The notes beneath the pieces are model-generated. The model saw only the letters and a list, made by a program, of their open reading frames with translations, was not told the origin of the DNA and did no database searches. The translations under genes were made by a program, and so were the position numbers. From the NCBI GenBank assembly GCA_015231595.1, contig JADGBH010000025.1, forward strand, positions 1 to 54,245: 54,245 nt of DNA. The letters run 5' to 3'. Position 1 is the first letter of the stretch. Every line of letters starts with the position of its first letter. Below, piece by piece: positions 44,533 through 54,129 of the stretch. The stretch comes from Desulfobacterales bacterium (lineage in GTDB: Bacteria; Desulfobacterota; Desulfobacteria; Desulfobacterales; JADGBH01).

Positions 44533-45123
44533 CTATTTTTTGAAAAGATTCATAATGCAGAGCATTAAACCTAAGCAAACGAAAGCTCCTGGTGCTTGAA
44601 CCATAAAGGCAAAAGGTTGAAATGCTTCACCCATAACATTTACACTAAGAAAAGTTCCAGACCCAAAAATCTCTCTAATTGCTCCAAGAGACGCTAAAGC
44701 TAATGTAAAACCTATACCCATACCTAAACCATCTGCAATAGAAGGAACAATAGGATTTTTATAAGCAAAAGCTTCAGCACGCCCAAGCAGAATACAGTTA
44801 ACAACAATGAGAGGAATAAAAATACCGAGCTTTAAAAATAGTGCATAGGTATAAGCCTGCATAACGAGTTCAACTACTGTAACAAAGGTAGCGATAACTA
44901 CTATAAAACAGGCAATTCTTACTTTAGGAGGTATCACTTTTCTTAACATAGAAATTAAAATATTAGAACAGACCAACACAAAAGTAACGGCTATTCCCAT
45001 TCCGATACCATTTTCGACTGACTTGGTAACCGCAAGAGTAGGACATAATCCAAGAACAAGCCTAAATGGAGGAATTTCATTCCATAAGCCTTTTGTAAAT
45101 TCTTGCGCTATTGATTTTGCCAT
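44533..45123 (-). CDS. rnfE: Rnf electron transport complex subunit E
   Basis: A 196-residue six-TM protein of the NqrD/RnfE family (LWNEIPPFRLVLGLCPTLAV, IPLIVVNCILLGRAEA). Its two Cys in LGLCPT and VVNCIL pair with those of RnfA around the intramembrane iron site. The start overlaps the end of rnfG by 16 bases, and its ribosome site (GGAGAG) is built from the G-run in rnfG. Confidence 0.96.
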   Translation of the reverse strand: MAKSIAQEFTKGLWNEIPPFRLVLGLCPTLAVTKSVENGIGMGIAVTFVLVCSNILISMLRKVIPPKVRIACFIVVIATFVTVVELVMQAYTYALFLKLGIFIPLIVVNCILLGRAEAFAYKNPIVPSIADGLGMGIGFTLALASLGAIREIFGSGTFLSVNVMGEAFQPFAFMVQAPGAFVCLGLMLCIMNLFKK

Positions 45124-45740
45124 TCTTTCTCTCCCCCCCCTGATGTTCCATTTGAAACTGCTTTACTTTGTTCTAAAATTTGTGATTTTAATTTTTTATA
45201 CATTCCACAACCAATTGTTGCTGCAAGACACACTCCTTTTGATGTAATAGTAGCTCCGCTTATTGCATCAATCTTTCCTCCATCTGATTTAACAGCGATG
45301 GCATCATCAATTGATAAGCCTTTAAATTGAGCACCAAAAGAAGGATCTGTTTTTGCTCTTGAACCAAGTCCTGGAGTTTCGCTATGTGTAGTTACGCCTA
45401 CACCAACTATCTTATCATCGTTTGTATCAATTCCAATTATAAGTCCAATATTACCGCCAAAGCCTTTACCAAATGATTCAAATGCAATTTTATCTGCCTG
45501 ACCTTCAAATTTAGCTACAAAAAAATTAACTTCCTTTCCATCAACTTTCATTTTAAATCTGTCAGCTACAGGGTCGTTAGTTGCACCATCAAAAATTCTT
45601 TTTATTTCTGGAGCTTTTGCAAAATTTAACTGCTGTTGTTCGATTTTATCTTTTGTTCCGACTCTAACGGCAGCAAGTAATCCTCCAGAAAAAGCACTTA
45701 ATACTGTTAAAACAACTATCATTTTAATTAATTCACGCAT
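45108..45740 (-). CDS. rnfG: Rnf electron transport complex subunit G
   Basis: A 210-residue membrane-anchored flavoprotein with TM helix at about 7-25. The FMN attachment motif is S161-G-A-T164 in DAISGATITSKG, where the Thr carries FMN added by ApbE. A run of eight G (on this strand) encodes the last Gly triplet near the C-terminus (TSGGGEKEW) and doubles as the rnfE ribosome site. It starts one base after rnfD. Confidence 0.95.
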   Translation of the reverse strand: MRELIKMIVVLTVLSAFSGGLLAAVRVGTKDKIEQQQLNFAKAPEIKRIFDGATNDPVADRFKMKVDGKEVNFFVAKFEGQADKIAFESFGKGFGGNIGLIIGIDTNDDKIVGVGVTTHSETPGLGSRAKTDPSFGAQFKGLSIDDAIAVKSDGGKIDAISGATITSKGVCLAATIGCGMYKKLKSQILEQSKAVSNGTSGGGEKEWQNQ

Positions 45741-45741
45741 A

Positions 45742-46701
45742 TTATTTTACCTTTCCTAAGGCTCTTGGCCTAATCTTATCAATTATTGGGTTAATAAGAT
45801 TCATTAACAAAACCGCAAATACTACACCATCGACATAAGCGCCTATATTTCTTATTAATACAGTCATTATACCGCATCCAGCTCCATATATAATCATTGG
45901 AATAAAATTTGCTGGAGATGAAGAATCTTCTGTAGCAAGATAAAAAGCTCCAATTAAGGTATAACCCGTGAATAAATGAAAAAATGGACATGCATAAACA
46001 TTAGGTTGAACGTATTTAAATATTGACGCTGTAATGAAAATTCCAAGCAAGAAGCTTATACTTATTTCCCACCTGATAAAACCTCTTATAATTAAGTATA
46101 ATCCACCTACAATAATTCCTATGCCAAAAGTAGAACCTATGCCTCCTGATTGTAATCCTAAAATTAAATCTCTAATGGAATAAGTATCAGCTGCCATTGT
46201 TCCAAGCTGTTTAGCTGCAATAAGAGGATATGCCATGTTAAAACCTAAGTCATAATGGATAAGAGCTGCATTAAAATCAATCAAGTCACCCCAAGACAGC
46301 ATAATCATTGCAAAACTAACAAGCACTGGATTAAAAGGATTAGCTCCAATGCCTCCGAATATTTCTTTACCTACAACTACAGCTAAAAAAGTTCCGATTA
46401 TAATTATCCACCACGGAGTTGTAGCTGGAAGCATCATAGCAAATATCATTCCTATAACTGCTGCATTTCCATTACCAACAGAAATAGTTCTTTTTGTAGC
46501 AAAATTCATTAATACTTCCCAAATAATTGCCGTTGAAATAGATAAGGCAACTACCCCTACAGCAGGAGCTCCATATCGCATAAACCCTGGAATAACAGCG
46601 AGTAGAGCGGCAAGAATAATGTTGTAGCTTCGTTCAGAAATTGAGCTACCATAATGCACAAAGGGTGCATGAGAAACTAATAATTTTTTTTGATTAATCA
46701 T
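45742..46701 (-). CDS. rnfD: Rnf electron transport complex subunit D
   Basis: A 319-residue protein with eight to nine TM helices, NqrB family. The start is the ATG giving MINQKKLLVSHAPFVHY, overlapping the rnfC stop by 8 bases; the longer frame enters rnfC by 44 bases. Family motifs include GNGNAAVIGMIFAMMLP, GKEIFGGIGANPFNPVLV and FATEDSSSP-like (YLATEDSSSPAN). The expected covalent FMN motif (S/T-G/S-A-T after the Pro-rich loop) is not seen. The region reads AADTYSIRDLILG, so flavinylation may be lost or the site moved. Confidence 0.94.
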   Translation of the reverse strand: MINQKKLLVSHAPFVHYGSSISERSYNIILAALLAVIPGFMRYGAPAVGVVALSISTAIIWEVLMNFATKRTISVGNGNAAVIGMIFAMMLPATTPWWIIIIGTFLAVVVGKEIFGGIGANPFNPVLVSFAMIMLSWGDLIDFNAALIHYDLGFNMAYPLIAAKQLGTMAADTYSIRDLILGLQSGGIGSTFGIGIIVGGLYLIIRGFIRWEISISFLLGIFITASIFKYVQPNVYACPFFHLFTGYTLIGAFYLATEDSSSPANFIPMIIYGAGCGIMTVLIRNIGAYVDGVVFAVLLMNLINPIIDKIRPRALGKVK

Positions 46702-47971
46702 TCTCTGCCTCCAATTCTTGAGTTCGGGCAAGTTCAAATTTAGCTATTTTTATGTATTGTAATATTGGTATTTTAGACGGGCATACATAGGCGCATAAGC
46801 CGCATTCAATGCATGATTGCAAATCGTATGTACTTTCTGCGTCAACATATTGGGCTGCTTCAAGAAATCTAACAAGCATATTTACTTGAATCTTTGCAGG
46901 GCAAACTCGGATACAGTCACCGCAGTTAATACAATAATTATCAGAAAATAGAGAAACATCATTTGAATCTTGAATAATTATTCCGTCTGTATCAGGCAAG
47001 ACTGGAAATTCATCAGTATAAATTGCATAACCAGTCATTGGGCCACCAACTATGATTCGATCCTTTTCTTTTAATTCAATATTTTGGATTAAAAGAATAT
47101 CTTTTATTGGCGTGCCTATAATAGCTTCAACTAAAACAGACGAACCGTCCTTTTTAATTACAGTAACAATTTTATTAAACGGAATAGTTTTATCTTCGCA
47201 TGCTGCGCCAATAGCTTTAACAGACTCCGCAGAAAGGACGCACGTTCCTAAATCTTCAAGTTTTTTTCCCTGGGGAACTTCTTTTCCTACAATGTTTTTC
47301 ATTACTAATTCTGGAAAAGCTGATGGATACTGCGTATCAACTTGTCTAATTTCTACATTCTTATATTCACTTGATAGCTGATTCTTAAAAACAAGTAAAG
47401 ATATGTTGTTTATTCCTGTTCCTTCTCGAAGGACTTCTATACCTTTATTTATTTTATCAGTATAACTTCTTGTTATGTACTGATTAGTCATAACTAAAAG
47501 GTCTGAGTCAAGCCCTTTTATTATAATGCGATCTATTGTTTTATTATCCAGTAACATAACTGGAGGTTTACCCGGAATACATTGGAAATTATTTTTAATT
47601 AAATCTGTATTAATCTGAACAACATCTTTAGCAAATTGATCATCAATTTCCTGCTCTTTATCTACCCCTATTTTTATTGAGATATACTCTTTTCCAAAGT
47701 TTCCAACAAACTTGTCAATTACCTTAATGACTCCGCTTAGAGGAGGCATTAGATAACGGCCATTGTCATTTGGCAAAATAGATAATTTTTGCCCTTTTTT
47801 TACTTTTTCCCCTTCTTTGATTAATAAATTATCCTTTTTAACAAGAGCTCCTTCATGAAAAAGAATAATTTCATCCGGAATTGGAATCTTCTGGGGATTC
47901 GGGGGAATAGATTTAAATGTTTCATAGAATAGTTTTGGAGCTTGTAAGCCTAAAAACGATTTTTTCTTCAT
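46694..47971 (-). CDS. rnfC: Rnf electron transport complex subunit C
   Basis: A 425-residue peripheral subunit with the NADH/FMN-binding domain of the Complex I 51-kDa type (VVKKDNLLIKEGEKVKKGQ-like N-terminus, RDVDTQYPSAFPEL-like, GGPMTGYAI). Two 4Fe-4S motifs are CINCGDCIRVCP and CIECGLCAYVCP. It is the NAD-facing subunit. AAGG precedes the ATG; it follows the cytochrome gene by 58 bases. Confidence 0.95.
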   Translation of the reverse strand: MKKKSFLGLQAPKLFYETFKSIPPNPQKIPIPDEIILFHEGALVKKDNLLIKEGEKVKKGQKLSILPNDNGRYLMPPLSGVIKVIDKFVGNFGKEYISIKIGVDKEQEIDDQFAKDVVQINTDLIKNNFQCIPGKPPVMLLDNKTIDRIIIKGLDSDLLVMTNQYITRSYTDKINKGIEVLREGTGINNISLLVFKNQLSSEYKNVEIRQVDTQYPSAFPELVMKNIVGKEVPQGKKLEDLGTCVLSAESVKAIGAACEDKTIPFNKIVTVIKKDGSSVLVEAIIGTPIKDILLIQNIELKEKDRIIVGGPMTGYAIYTDEFPVLPDTDGIIIQDSNDVSLFSDNYCINCGDCIRVCPAKIQVNMLVRFLEAAQYVDAESTYDLQSCIECGLCAYVCPSKIPILQYIKIAKFELARTQELEAEND

Positions 47972-48029
47972 GTCTGACCTTTTTGAATTTACCTTACCAA
48001 TGATTTTATTTTTATCAGTTTTAATTAAG

Positions 48030-48599
48030 TTACATTGTATGGCACCAGTTACATCTTATGTTCGGATTTTCTTGGGTTTTATTAGGACCTATCTGTTTTG
48101 CATTGTGGCAATCTTCACATTGAGAATGGAACGCATCCGATCTTTTTTGAAAATTCATGATTTTCTGCTGACCTTCAACATCACTCGGGTCGTGACAATC
48201 AGCACATACGGTCGGAAGAACTCCCTCTTCTTCAGATTGATGGCAAGTTTTACAGGCCCTTGCTTCTGGATCTGTTTCATCTTTTGGATGATGGTTTTCG
48301 TTAGGATTGTGGCACTCTAAACAAATAGCGGAGACTACTTTTGGTTCTTGTTTTCCATGACATTCACTGCATTTACGCATTGTGTCATCATCAGATGGAT
48401 GATGGTGACATTCATTGCATGAAGAGTCTTTTGTGTGGCCTTTATGGTCAAACAAAACTTTGCCTGCAAGACATTTCATTGCCAACCTAACTGGTTCATC
48501 AGGTTTTTTTAATGGAAATGCCGCGTAACAAGCAACCCCCACTAACAGAAGGATTACCGCAAGTCCTACTGCAAATTTAACTTCTCGATTTTGATTCAT
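48030..48599 (-). CDS. Multiheme cytochrome c of the rnf operon
   Basis: A 189-residue protein. An uncleaved-looking N-terminal TM helix or signal (about 8-28) is followed by a periplasmic part with seven CxxCH haem-c motifs (CNECH, CSECH, CLECH, CKTCH, CADCH, CEDCH, CNWCH). Extra His residues (for example FDHKGH and HHP) can serve as distal ligands, as in cytochrome c3/c7 proteins. The start is the ATG with GAGG upstream, four codons inside the longest frame, which begins GTG. In Desulfobacterota the first gene of the rnf operon is often such a cytochrome. It may let the complex exchange electrons with the periplasmic cytochrome pool. Confidence 0.9.
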   Translation of the reverse strand: MNQNREVKFAVGLAVILLLVGVACYAAFPLKKPDEPVRLAMKCLAGKVLFDHKGHTKDSSCNECHHHPSDDDTMRKCSECHGKQEPKVVSAICLECHNPNENHHPKDETDPEARACKTCHQSEEEGVLPTVCADCHDPSDVEGQQKIMNFQKRSDAFHSQCEDCHNAKQIGPNKTQENPNIRCNWCHTM

Positions 48600-48719
48600 T
48601 TCCTTCCTCACTCCCTTTTCAGGTTAATTAAAAAAAATACAAAAAAAATATAAGCCAAATTGACTACTACAATAAAAAAAGCTTTTCAAGTATTTTTTAA
48701 TAAAATTCTTAGAGTTTAA

Positions 48720-50405
48720 CTATAAAGCAGGCTTAATCCATTTTGCTAAGGTTAAAAAAAGTTTTTCAATATCAATTGGTTTTATTAAAAAATCATCAAT
48801 GCCTGCTTCAGTCAAATCAACCCTTGCTCCCTTTATTGAATACGCCGTCATTGCAATAATTGGAATAGTTAATTTATAAGGCGATTTTCTTAAAGCCTGA
48901 GCTGCATCATATCCATCCATAATAGGCATTTGAATGTCCAATAAAATTGCGTCAATAGCTGAATTTTTTGCATATTCAAGAGCTTCTTTACCATTATTAG
49001 CGACATCAACGATTATTTCAGCCTTTTCAAGAATTTTTGATATAAGCCTTTGGGTAGAAGGATCGTCCTCTACTACAAGTACTCGAGCATTTTTTAATTT
49101 TTTTTCTGCGTCCTCTTTTGAATATTCTTCTTCTAAATATGAATTTAAAATAGCTTCTGAATTTTCTTCAGCAATATGTTTCTTGCCTTCTTTTGAAGTA
49201 TCAAAATTTAATACGAAACTGAAGCTACTACCTCTATTTTCTATCGATTCAAACCATATTTTACCTCCAGAGATTTGGATTAATTTATTACATATTGAAA
49301 GCCCAAGGCCTAAAACCTTATCTTCTCCACTATTCTGACTTTTTGAAAAAGGTTTAAAAAGCTTTGGAATATCGTCTTGAGGAATGCCTATTCCTGTGTC
49401 TTTAACAGTAAATTTAAGACAAACTGATTTACCCTCTTGTTTAAATGAATTATCTATTTCTACATTAACATTAATACTACCTTTATTTGTAAATTTAATA
49501 GCGTTCGTTATGAGATTAGCGAGTATATGGTTAATTGCATAGGGATCTCCATTTAAAAGGTCAGGGATCTCATCAGCGATTGAAAAATTTATAGTAAGCT
49601 TTTTTTCTTGAGCGATTTGCAAAAACATCCTTGAAATATGGCTCATTAATTTTTTAATGCTGAAATTTAAAGATTCTACAGAATAACTGCCTGTTTCAAT
49701 ATTTAATAAAAATTTTATTCGATTAAAAAAAGAAACAACGGATTGGGAAGCTGTTTTAAGTTTTTTTAGATAAAAGCGAATTTGGTTTTCTTTGAGATCC
49801 TGGCTTTTTATAAATTTAACGAACTCAGATATGACATTAACTTGAGAATGAATAGGGTCAACAATATTTAATATATTCTGAATCAAGTCTTGTTTATATA
49901 TTTCCGTTGTATCTTCCTTTGAGGATGAGTCTTCCTGTTCTGGATCATCGTCATCATCGAGCAATTCTAAATAAGGTTCATCTTGACTTCGGTGTGTTAA
50001 ATCCCTTGCTATTGCATGAATTATTCTGCTTTTATTGTCATCAATTATACTACAGTTAACTTCAAGTCTAATTAACTTTCCAGTCTGATCCTTGCATGAA
50101 GTTTCAAATATATGCCAGCCTTTTTCTAATAATATTTTTATATTTGTATCTAATGCTTCTTTTGCTCCTTCTGGCACAATATCAAAAAAATTCATTTTAA
50201 GCAGTCTATTTCTGCTAAGTCCTGTTCTTTTAGTAGCCATCCGATTTACGTCAATAATGTTTCCATGGGAATCAAACACAAAGATTAAATCAATAGCTTT
50301 TTCAAAAAGAGTTTTATACCTCGTTCCTGATTTTTTATAATTTATTATCGAAAAAGAATCCAATTTTTCGGTTCTTGAATCATTTGAATCATCATTATTT
50401 TTCAT
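48720..50405 (-). CDS. PAS-domain hybrid sensor kinase with degenerate phosphoacceptor box
   Basis: A 561-residue cytoplasmic protein. A PAS domain (about 28-140: TLFEKAIDLIFVFDSHGNI, IIHAIARDLTHR) is followed by an acidic linker. Then comes a dimerisation-like helix pair, a HATPase_c domain (NHILANLITNAIKF, DTGIGIP, LGLGLSICNKL) and a C-terminal receiver (about 438-561) with Asp in AILLDIQMPIMDGY and the MTAY and KPI motifs. At the usual S-H-E-I-R-T-P-L-N position the sequence reads VDPIHSQVN, so the phosphoacceptor His is replaced. A His lies three residues later. Phosphotransfer from another kinase, or loss of kinase function, is possible. Confidence 0.87.
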   Translation of the reverse strand: MKNNDDSNDSRTEKLDSFSIINYKKSGTRYKTLFEKAIDLIFVFDSHGNIIDVNRMATKRTGLSRNRLLKMNFFDIVPEGAKEALDTNIKILLEKGWHIFETSCKDQTGKLIRLEVNCSIIDDNKSRIIHAIARDLTHRSQDEPYLELLDDDDDPEQEDSSSKEDTTEIYKQDLIQNILNIVDPIHSQVNVISEFVKFIKSQDLKENQIRFYLKKLKTASQSVVSFFNRIKFLLNIETGSYSVESLNFSIKKLMSHISRMFLQIAQEKKLTINFSIADEIPDLLNGDPYAINHILANLITNAIKFTNKGSINVNVEIDNSFKQEGKSVCLKFTVKDTGIGIPQDDIPKLFKPFSKSQNSGEDKVLGLGLSICNKLIQISGGKIWFESIENRGSSFSFVLNFDTSKEGKKHIAEENSEAILNSYLEEEYSKEDAEKKLKNARVLVVEDDPSTQRLISKILEKAEIIVDVANNGKEALEYAKNSAIDAILLDIQMPIMDGYDAAQALRKSPYKLTIPIIAMTAYSIKGARVDLTEAGIDDFLIKPIDIEKLFLTLAKWIKPAL

Positions 50406-50483
50406 TAATACAACCTAAAATAAAATTGATAAACATTTTTAATGACCTATTTAAATCAACAATTATCTAAATATAATTCCATT

Positions 50484-50870
50484 TTAATCCCTTAAACTTA
50501 AAGGAGGAGCAATTATTTCCGCCCAAACAACGGCCTTTCTTAATTGATTTACATCATAACTTATAATATCTGCTTTCTTTTTTTCATCCATGTTAATTAT
50601 TTTTTTTCTCGTAAAATCATCAACAAATTGCTCTGTCTTTTTTATTTGTTCCGTAGGATATGGCATTTCTTTTTTAGGCAGTTCAGGTGGTAAAACCTCT
50701 CTGATAACCTCTCTACCTGATAAAATATTATCCCATTGATTATGCATTTCAGCGCTTTTCATTTCTTCTTTTACCCGCTCAATTTCCTTTTTTATTTGCG
50801 CAACTACATTTCCTACCAATTTTTGCCATATTGATTTTTGATCTTTTCTGGAAAAAGCTTCATTTCTCAT
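50484..50870 (-). CDS. Hypothetical helical protein upstream of the kinase gene
   Basis: A 128-residue soluble protein, not recognised. It is Lys/Glu-rich with a coiled-coil-like stretch (AQIKKEIERVKEEMKSAE), a Pro-rich middle (VLPPELPKKEMPYP) and a final hydrophobic segment (LRKAVVWAEIIAPPLSLRD). No signal peptide or TM helix. It lies 38 bases downstream of floA on the same strand, so it may be part of the nfeD-floA transcript. It may be a cofactor of that system, but no evidence beyond position supports this. Confidence 0.7.
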   Translation of the reverse strand: MRNEAFSRKDQKSIWQKLVGNVVAQIKKEIERVKEEMKSAEMHNQWDNILSGREVIREVLPPELPKKEMPYPTEQIKKTEQFVDDFTRKKIINMDEKKKADIISYDVNQLRKAVVWAEIIAPPLSLRD

Positions 50871-50908
50871 TTTTCTATCCCTCTTTACATTTTTTAAGAA
50901 CTGTATAA

Positions 50909-51883
50909 TTATTCTATAGAGGTACTTTTTACATCACTTGCGCCTATTTTTTCACGCATTTGAGTATCGGCAACAACATTTTTTAATTTATAATAGTCCA
51001 TAAAACCGATATTCCCTTTTCTTAATGCTTCAGCCAAAGCTAAAGGAACTTCAGCTTCAGCTGCTACAACTTTGGCATCCATTTCTACTACCTTTGCCCT
51101 CATTTCCTGTTCAAGGGCAAAAGCCATAGCTCTTCGTTCTTCAGCTTTTGCTTGAGCTATTTTTTTATCGGCTTCCGCTCTATCAGTTTCAAGTTCAGCA
51201 CCAATGTTTTTACCGACATCAACGTCAGCGATATCTATAGAAAGTATTTCGTAAGCGGTTCCAGCATCAAGGCCTTTTGCTAAAACTGTTTTTGATATTA
51301 AATCAGGGTTTTCTATAACTTTTTTATGGGAATCAGCGGAACCAATAGTTGTTACAATACCTTCACCAACTCTTGCAAGGATCGTTTCTTCTCCAGCGCC
51401 ACCAACAAGTCTATCAATGTTAGCTCTAACAGTTATTCGTGCAAGAGCATTTAACTGAATACCATCTTTTGCAACAGCTGCTACTCTTGGAGTTTCAATA
51501 ACTTTAGGATTTACGCTCATTTGAACAGCTTCGAGAACATTTCTACCTGCAAGGTCAATCGCAACAGCTCTATTGAATGACAATTCAATTTTAGCTTTAT
51601 CAGCGGCAATAAGAGATTGAACAACTCTTAATACATTTCCTCCTGCAAGATAGAGGGATTCAAGTTCGTTACTTGATATTTCAATGCCCGCTTTTATAGC
51701 CATAATTTTTGATTCTACAATAAGCTTGGACGGAACTTTTCTAAAACGCATGAAGATTATATCAAGAAGTCCAACACTTGCTCCAGATATAATAGCTTGA
51801 ATCCATAATGATAATGAGGAACCTATAAAATAAACCACAGTGATTCCCGCGATTATTACAATTATAAAAATAGCGTTTGACAT
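50909..51883 (-). CDS. floA: Flotillin-like protein FloA
   Basis: A 324-residue SPFH-like membrane scaffold with hydrophobic hairpin at the N-terminus (about 4-45). The SPFH core follows ([60 protein letters not shown]). An Ala/Glu-rich coiled coil ([19 protein letters not shown]) and the [20 protein letters not shown] tail end it. FloA organises lipid-raft-like functional microdomains. It follows the two nfeD genes, the standard order. Confidence 0.95.
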   Translation of the reverse strand: MSNAIFIIVIIAGITVVYFIGSSLSLWIQAIISGASVGLLDIIFMRFRKVPSKLIVESKIMAIKAGIEISSNELESLYLAGGNVLRVVQSLIAADKAKIELSFNRAVAIDLAGRNVLEAVQMSVNPKVIETPRVAAVAKDGIQLNALARITVRANIDRLVGGAGEETILARVGEGIVTTIGSADSHKKVIENPDLISKTVLAKGLDAGTAYEILSIDIADVDVGKNIGAELETDRAEADKKIAQAKAEERRAMAFALEQEMRAKVVEMDAKVVAAEAEVPLALAEALRKGNIGFMDYYKLKNVVADTQMREKIGASDVKSTSIE

Positions 51884-51914
51884 AATTAAAACCTCCTTTT
51901 TATATAATTATTAG

Positions 51915-52388
51915 TTATTCTTGTTTTCTTACTATAATTTGATTCCCCTTGACTGAAATAACGATAATTGTTAAATTTTTTTCTATATACTCCCCACGTG
52001 TTACAACGTCAATCCTTTTATTATCTATTAAAGCCGTTCCAGAAGGCCTTAAATCCGACAAAGATGTTCCTGTTTTATCCATGTATGTTTGAAGTTCAGA
52101 GGATTGAGATGTTACCCCTTCAGAACTTAATAAAGTTTTCCTTAAGGTAATAGGTGATTTAGCTAAAAGCTTGAAGCTCGTGACAAGAACAAAAGGCATT
52201 ATAATTATGTCTGCTCCAAGTATTATAGTGCCAATCATTGTTGAAATTTCCATAAAAGCGATAAATAAAGAATAACCCAATATGCCAAGAGCCAATATTG
52301 CGAGAACCCCAGCAGACGGTATTATTACTTCAGCAATAACAACTAACACTCCAATAATTTGAAGAACTATAACCCAAAAAATATTCAT
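51915..52388 (-). CDS. NfeD-family protein (short form)
   Basis: A 157-residue protein with two to three TM helices at the N-terminus (about 5-75) and a C-terminal OB-fold NfeD domain (about 95-155: GTALIDNKRIDVVTRGEYIEKN, IVISVKGNQIIVRK). Three bases separate it from the longer nfeD gene upstream. It probably links FloA to the NfeD protease, as proposed for nfeD-floA modules. Function is otherwise unknown. Confidence 0.9.
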   Translation of the reverse strand: MNIFWVIVLQIIGVLVVIAEVIIPSAGVLAILALGILGYSLFIAFMEISTMIGTIILGADIIIMPFVLVTSFKLLAKSPITLRKTLLSSEGVTSQSSELQTYMDKTGTSLSDLRPSGTALIDNKRIDVVTRGEYIEKNLTIIVISVKGNQIIVRKQE

Positions 52389-52391
52389 AAA

Positions 52392-53864
52392 TTATTTCCT
52401 TGCGACTATTATTTTATTTCCTTTTATTTGATAGACATATACAGGAGTTCCTTTTTCAATAAAATCTCCTTCAGTTATAGCATCAATAACATCATTTCCA
52501 ATTTTTACTTTTCCTGAAGGTCTTAAAAAAGAAAAAGCAACGCCAAAATCTCCAACATTAATTGTTTCTGTCTCAAGGGAGTCTGCATGGGCATTATCGA
52601 GAGTTGTGGCTAAGTACGGACCTTCAACGATAGTTCCTAATTTGGGCAGAAAATATTTTATAAAGGTAAGTGAAAGAATAAAAGCTATAAAATAAGAACC
52701 AAGTACCTTTATTGCATTATTCATAAGAATGTCTTTTTCCCAAGGCAAAGACGGGTCAGGAATAACAAAGCCTTGAAAAGCAAGTATAAAACCTATTCCA
52801 ATAATAAGGATTCCACTAAATCCCATAACTCCAAATCCAGGAGTAACAAATATTTCAAATCCTAAAAAAACAAGTCCAAGCAGGATAATTAAAAGTTCAG
52901 TATGGTCAGCAAGGCCTACTAAATACTGGCTAAAAAATACAAGACCAAGGCATATTATTCCTATAATGCCCGGAACTCCAAAGCCAGGAGCCTTTAGCTC
53001 AATATAAAGAGCCGCAAGTCCTATCATCATTAAAATTGGTGATATAGTAATAATAAGTCTAACCATTTCTTCTGACCAGCTTTCAGAGACATTGATGATT
53101 TTGTGATTTTCTATTTCAGTTTTTGAAATAATTTCATCTATATTTTGAACACTCCCTTTTGAAAAGCCTAAGTCCAAAGCTTCTTTATCATCCATAGTCA
53201 AAAGTTCGCCTTTTGCGACTATTGTTTTTTTTGATTTTATTTTATCCTTTTCATTTTTTTCCAACTCTTCATATTCATTTTCATCAACATACAATACTCT
53301 ATTATCATCTAATATAACCTTATAAACAACCATTTCAGGAGTAACCATAGATTCCGCTAATACTTCCTGGTAGCCATTTTTCTTTGCAAGAGCTCTAAAT
53401 TTAGCCCTTAATGGAGATTGAAACTTTTCACCTAGCATCTGAGGTCCCTCATTTGAATAAGTAATAGGCGCGCAATCCCCTACAGTTGTATGATGCTTCA
53501 TGTATATTTCGTTACAAGCAAGGGAAATAAGGGCTCCAGCAGAAAGAGCATTTTTAGATATATAAGCTATAGTTTTAGCCTTTGGTATATTAGTTATATG
53601 GTCAACAATCTCAAGAGCTGAATCTACTCGGCCTCCAAACGTATCCATTTCCAAAATAACCAAAGCAGCATTGTTGGAAACCGTATCTTCTAAGGATCGT
53701 TTGATAAATGCAGCCATGCCAGGTTCAACAGTTCCATTTACAGGAATTACATAAACATTATTTAAAGTTGAATTATTTTCTTCACCCTGTAAAATAACTG
53801 ATCTAAAAATTCCAATTAAAATAAACAAAAAAATAATTATTCCGTGTTTTAAATTCATAAGCAT
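52392..53864 (-). CDS. NfeD1b-type membrane serine protease (ClpP-like domain plus NfeD)
   Basis: A 490-residue protein. An N-terminal signal or TM is followed by a ClpP/crotonase-like protease domain (about 38-260): NNAALVILEMDTFGGRVDSALEIVDHI, catalytic Ser in NALSAGALISLACNEIYM, and a candidate catalytic Lys in SPLRAKFRALAKK. About five TM helices then lead to a C-terminal OB-fold NfeD domain ending IVARK. Archaeal homologues cleave stomatin C-termini, which suits the downstream floA. The first ATG (AGG five bases upstream) was chosen; a second is two codons later. Confidence 0.92.
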   Translation of the reverse strand: MLMNLKHGIIIFLFILIGIFRSVILQGEENNSTLNNVYVIPVNGTVEPGMAAFIKRSLEDTVSNNAALVILEMDTFGGRVDSALEIVDHITNIPKAKTIAYISKNALSAGALISLACNEIYMKHHTTVGDCAPITYSNEGPQMLGEKFQSPLRAKFRALAKKNGYQEVLAESMVTPEMVVYKVILDDNRVLYVDENEYEELEKNEKDKIKSKKTIVAKGELLTMDDKEALDLGFSKGSVQNIDEIISKTEIENHKIINVSESWSEEMVRLIITISPILMMIGLAALYIELKAPGFGVPGIIGIICLGLVFFSQYLVGLADHTELLIILLGLVFLGFEIFVTPGFGVMGFSGILIIGIGFILAFQGFVIPDPSLPWEKDILMNNAIKVLGSYFIAFILSLTFIKYFLPKLGTIVEGPYLATTLDNAHADSLETETINVGDFGVAFSFLRPSGKVKIGNDVIDAITEGDFIEKGTPVYVYQIKGNKIIVARK

Positions 53865-54129
53865 CTGACCTAAATTAAAGAAAGCATTAATCCTAAGATA
53901 TTTTTAATATGCGTATAATAGATTTAAAATTAAAAATTTCAAGAAAAATATCATAACATCAAAAAATTATATCTTTCAAAAAAACATTGAATACACCCTA
54001 ATTTTTATCTAAATCCGACGTTCTATTTGAGAGCTATCTCATATTTCGGCACAGATCTATGTATTTATACTGTAATTGTTCAGTACGCATATAAATGGCG
54101 AATTCTGCTCAAAACATGATTTACAAACT
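53865..54129. other. Intergenic region at the right edge
   Basis: No gene recognised. Composition rises slightly towards the right (GGCACAG, AATGGCGAATTC), which fits with the approach of a mobile-element end at 54130. Confidence 0.4.
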
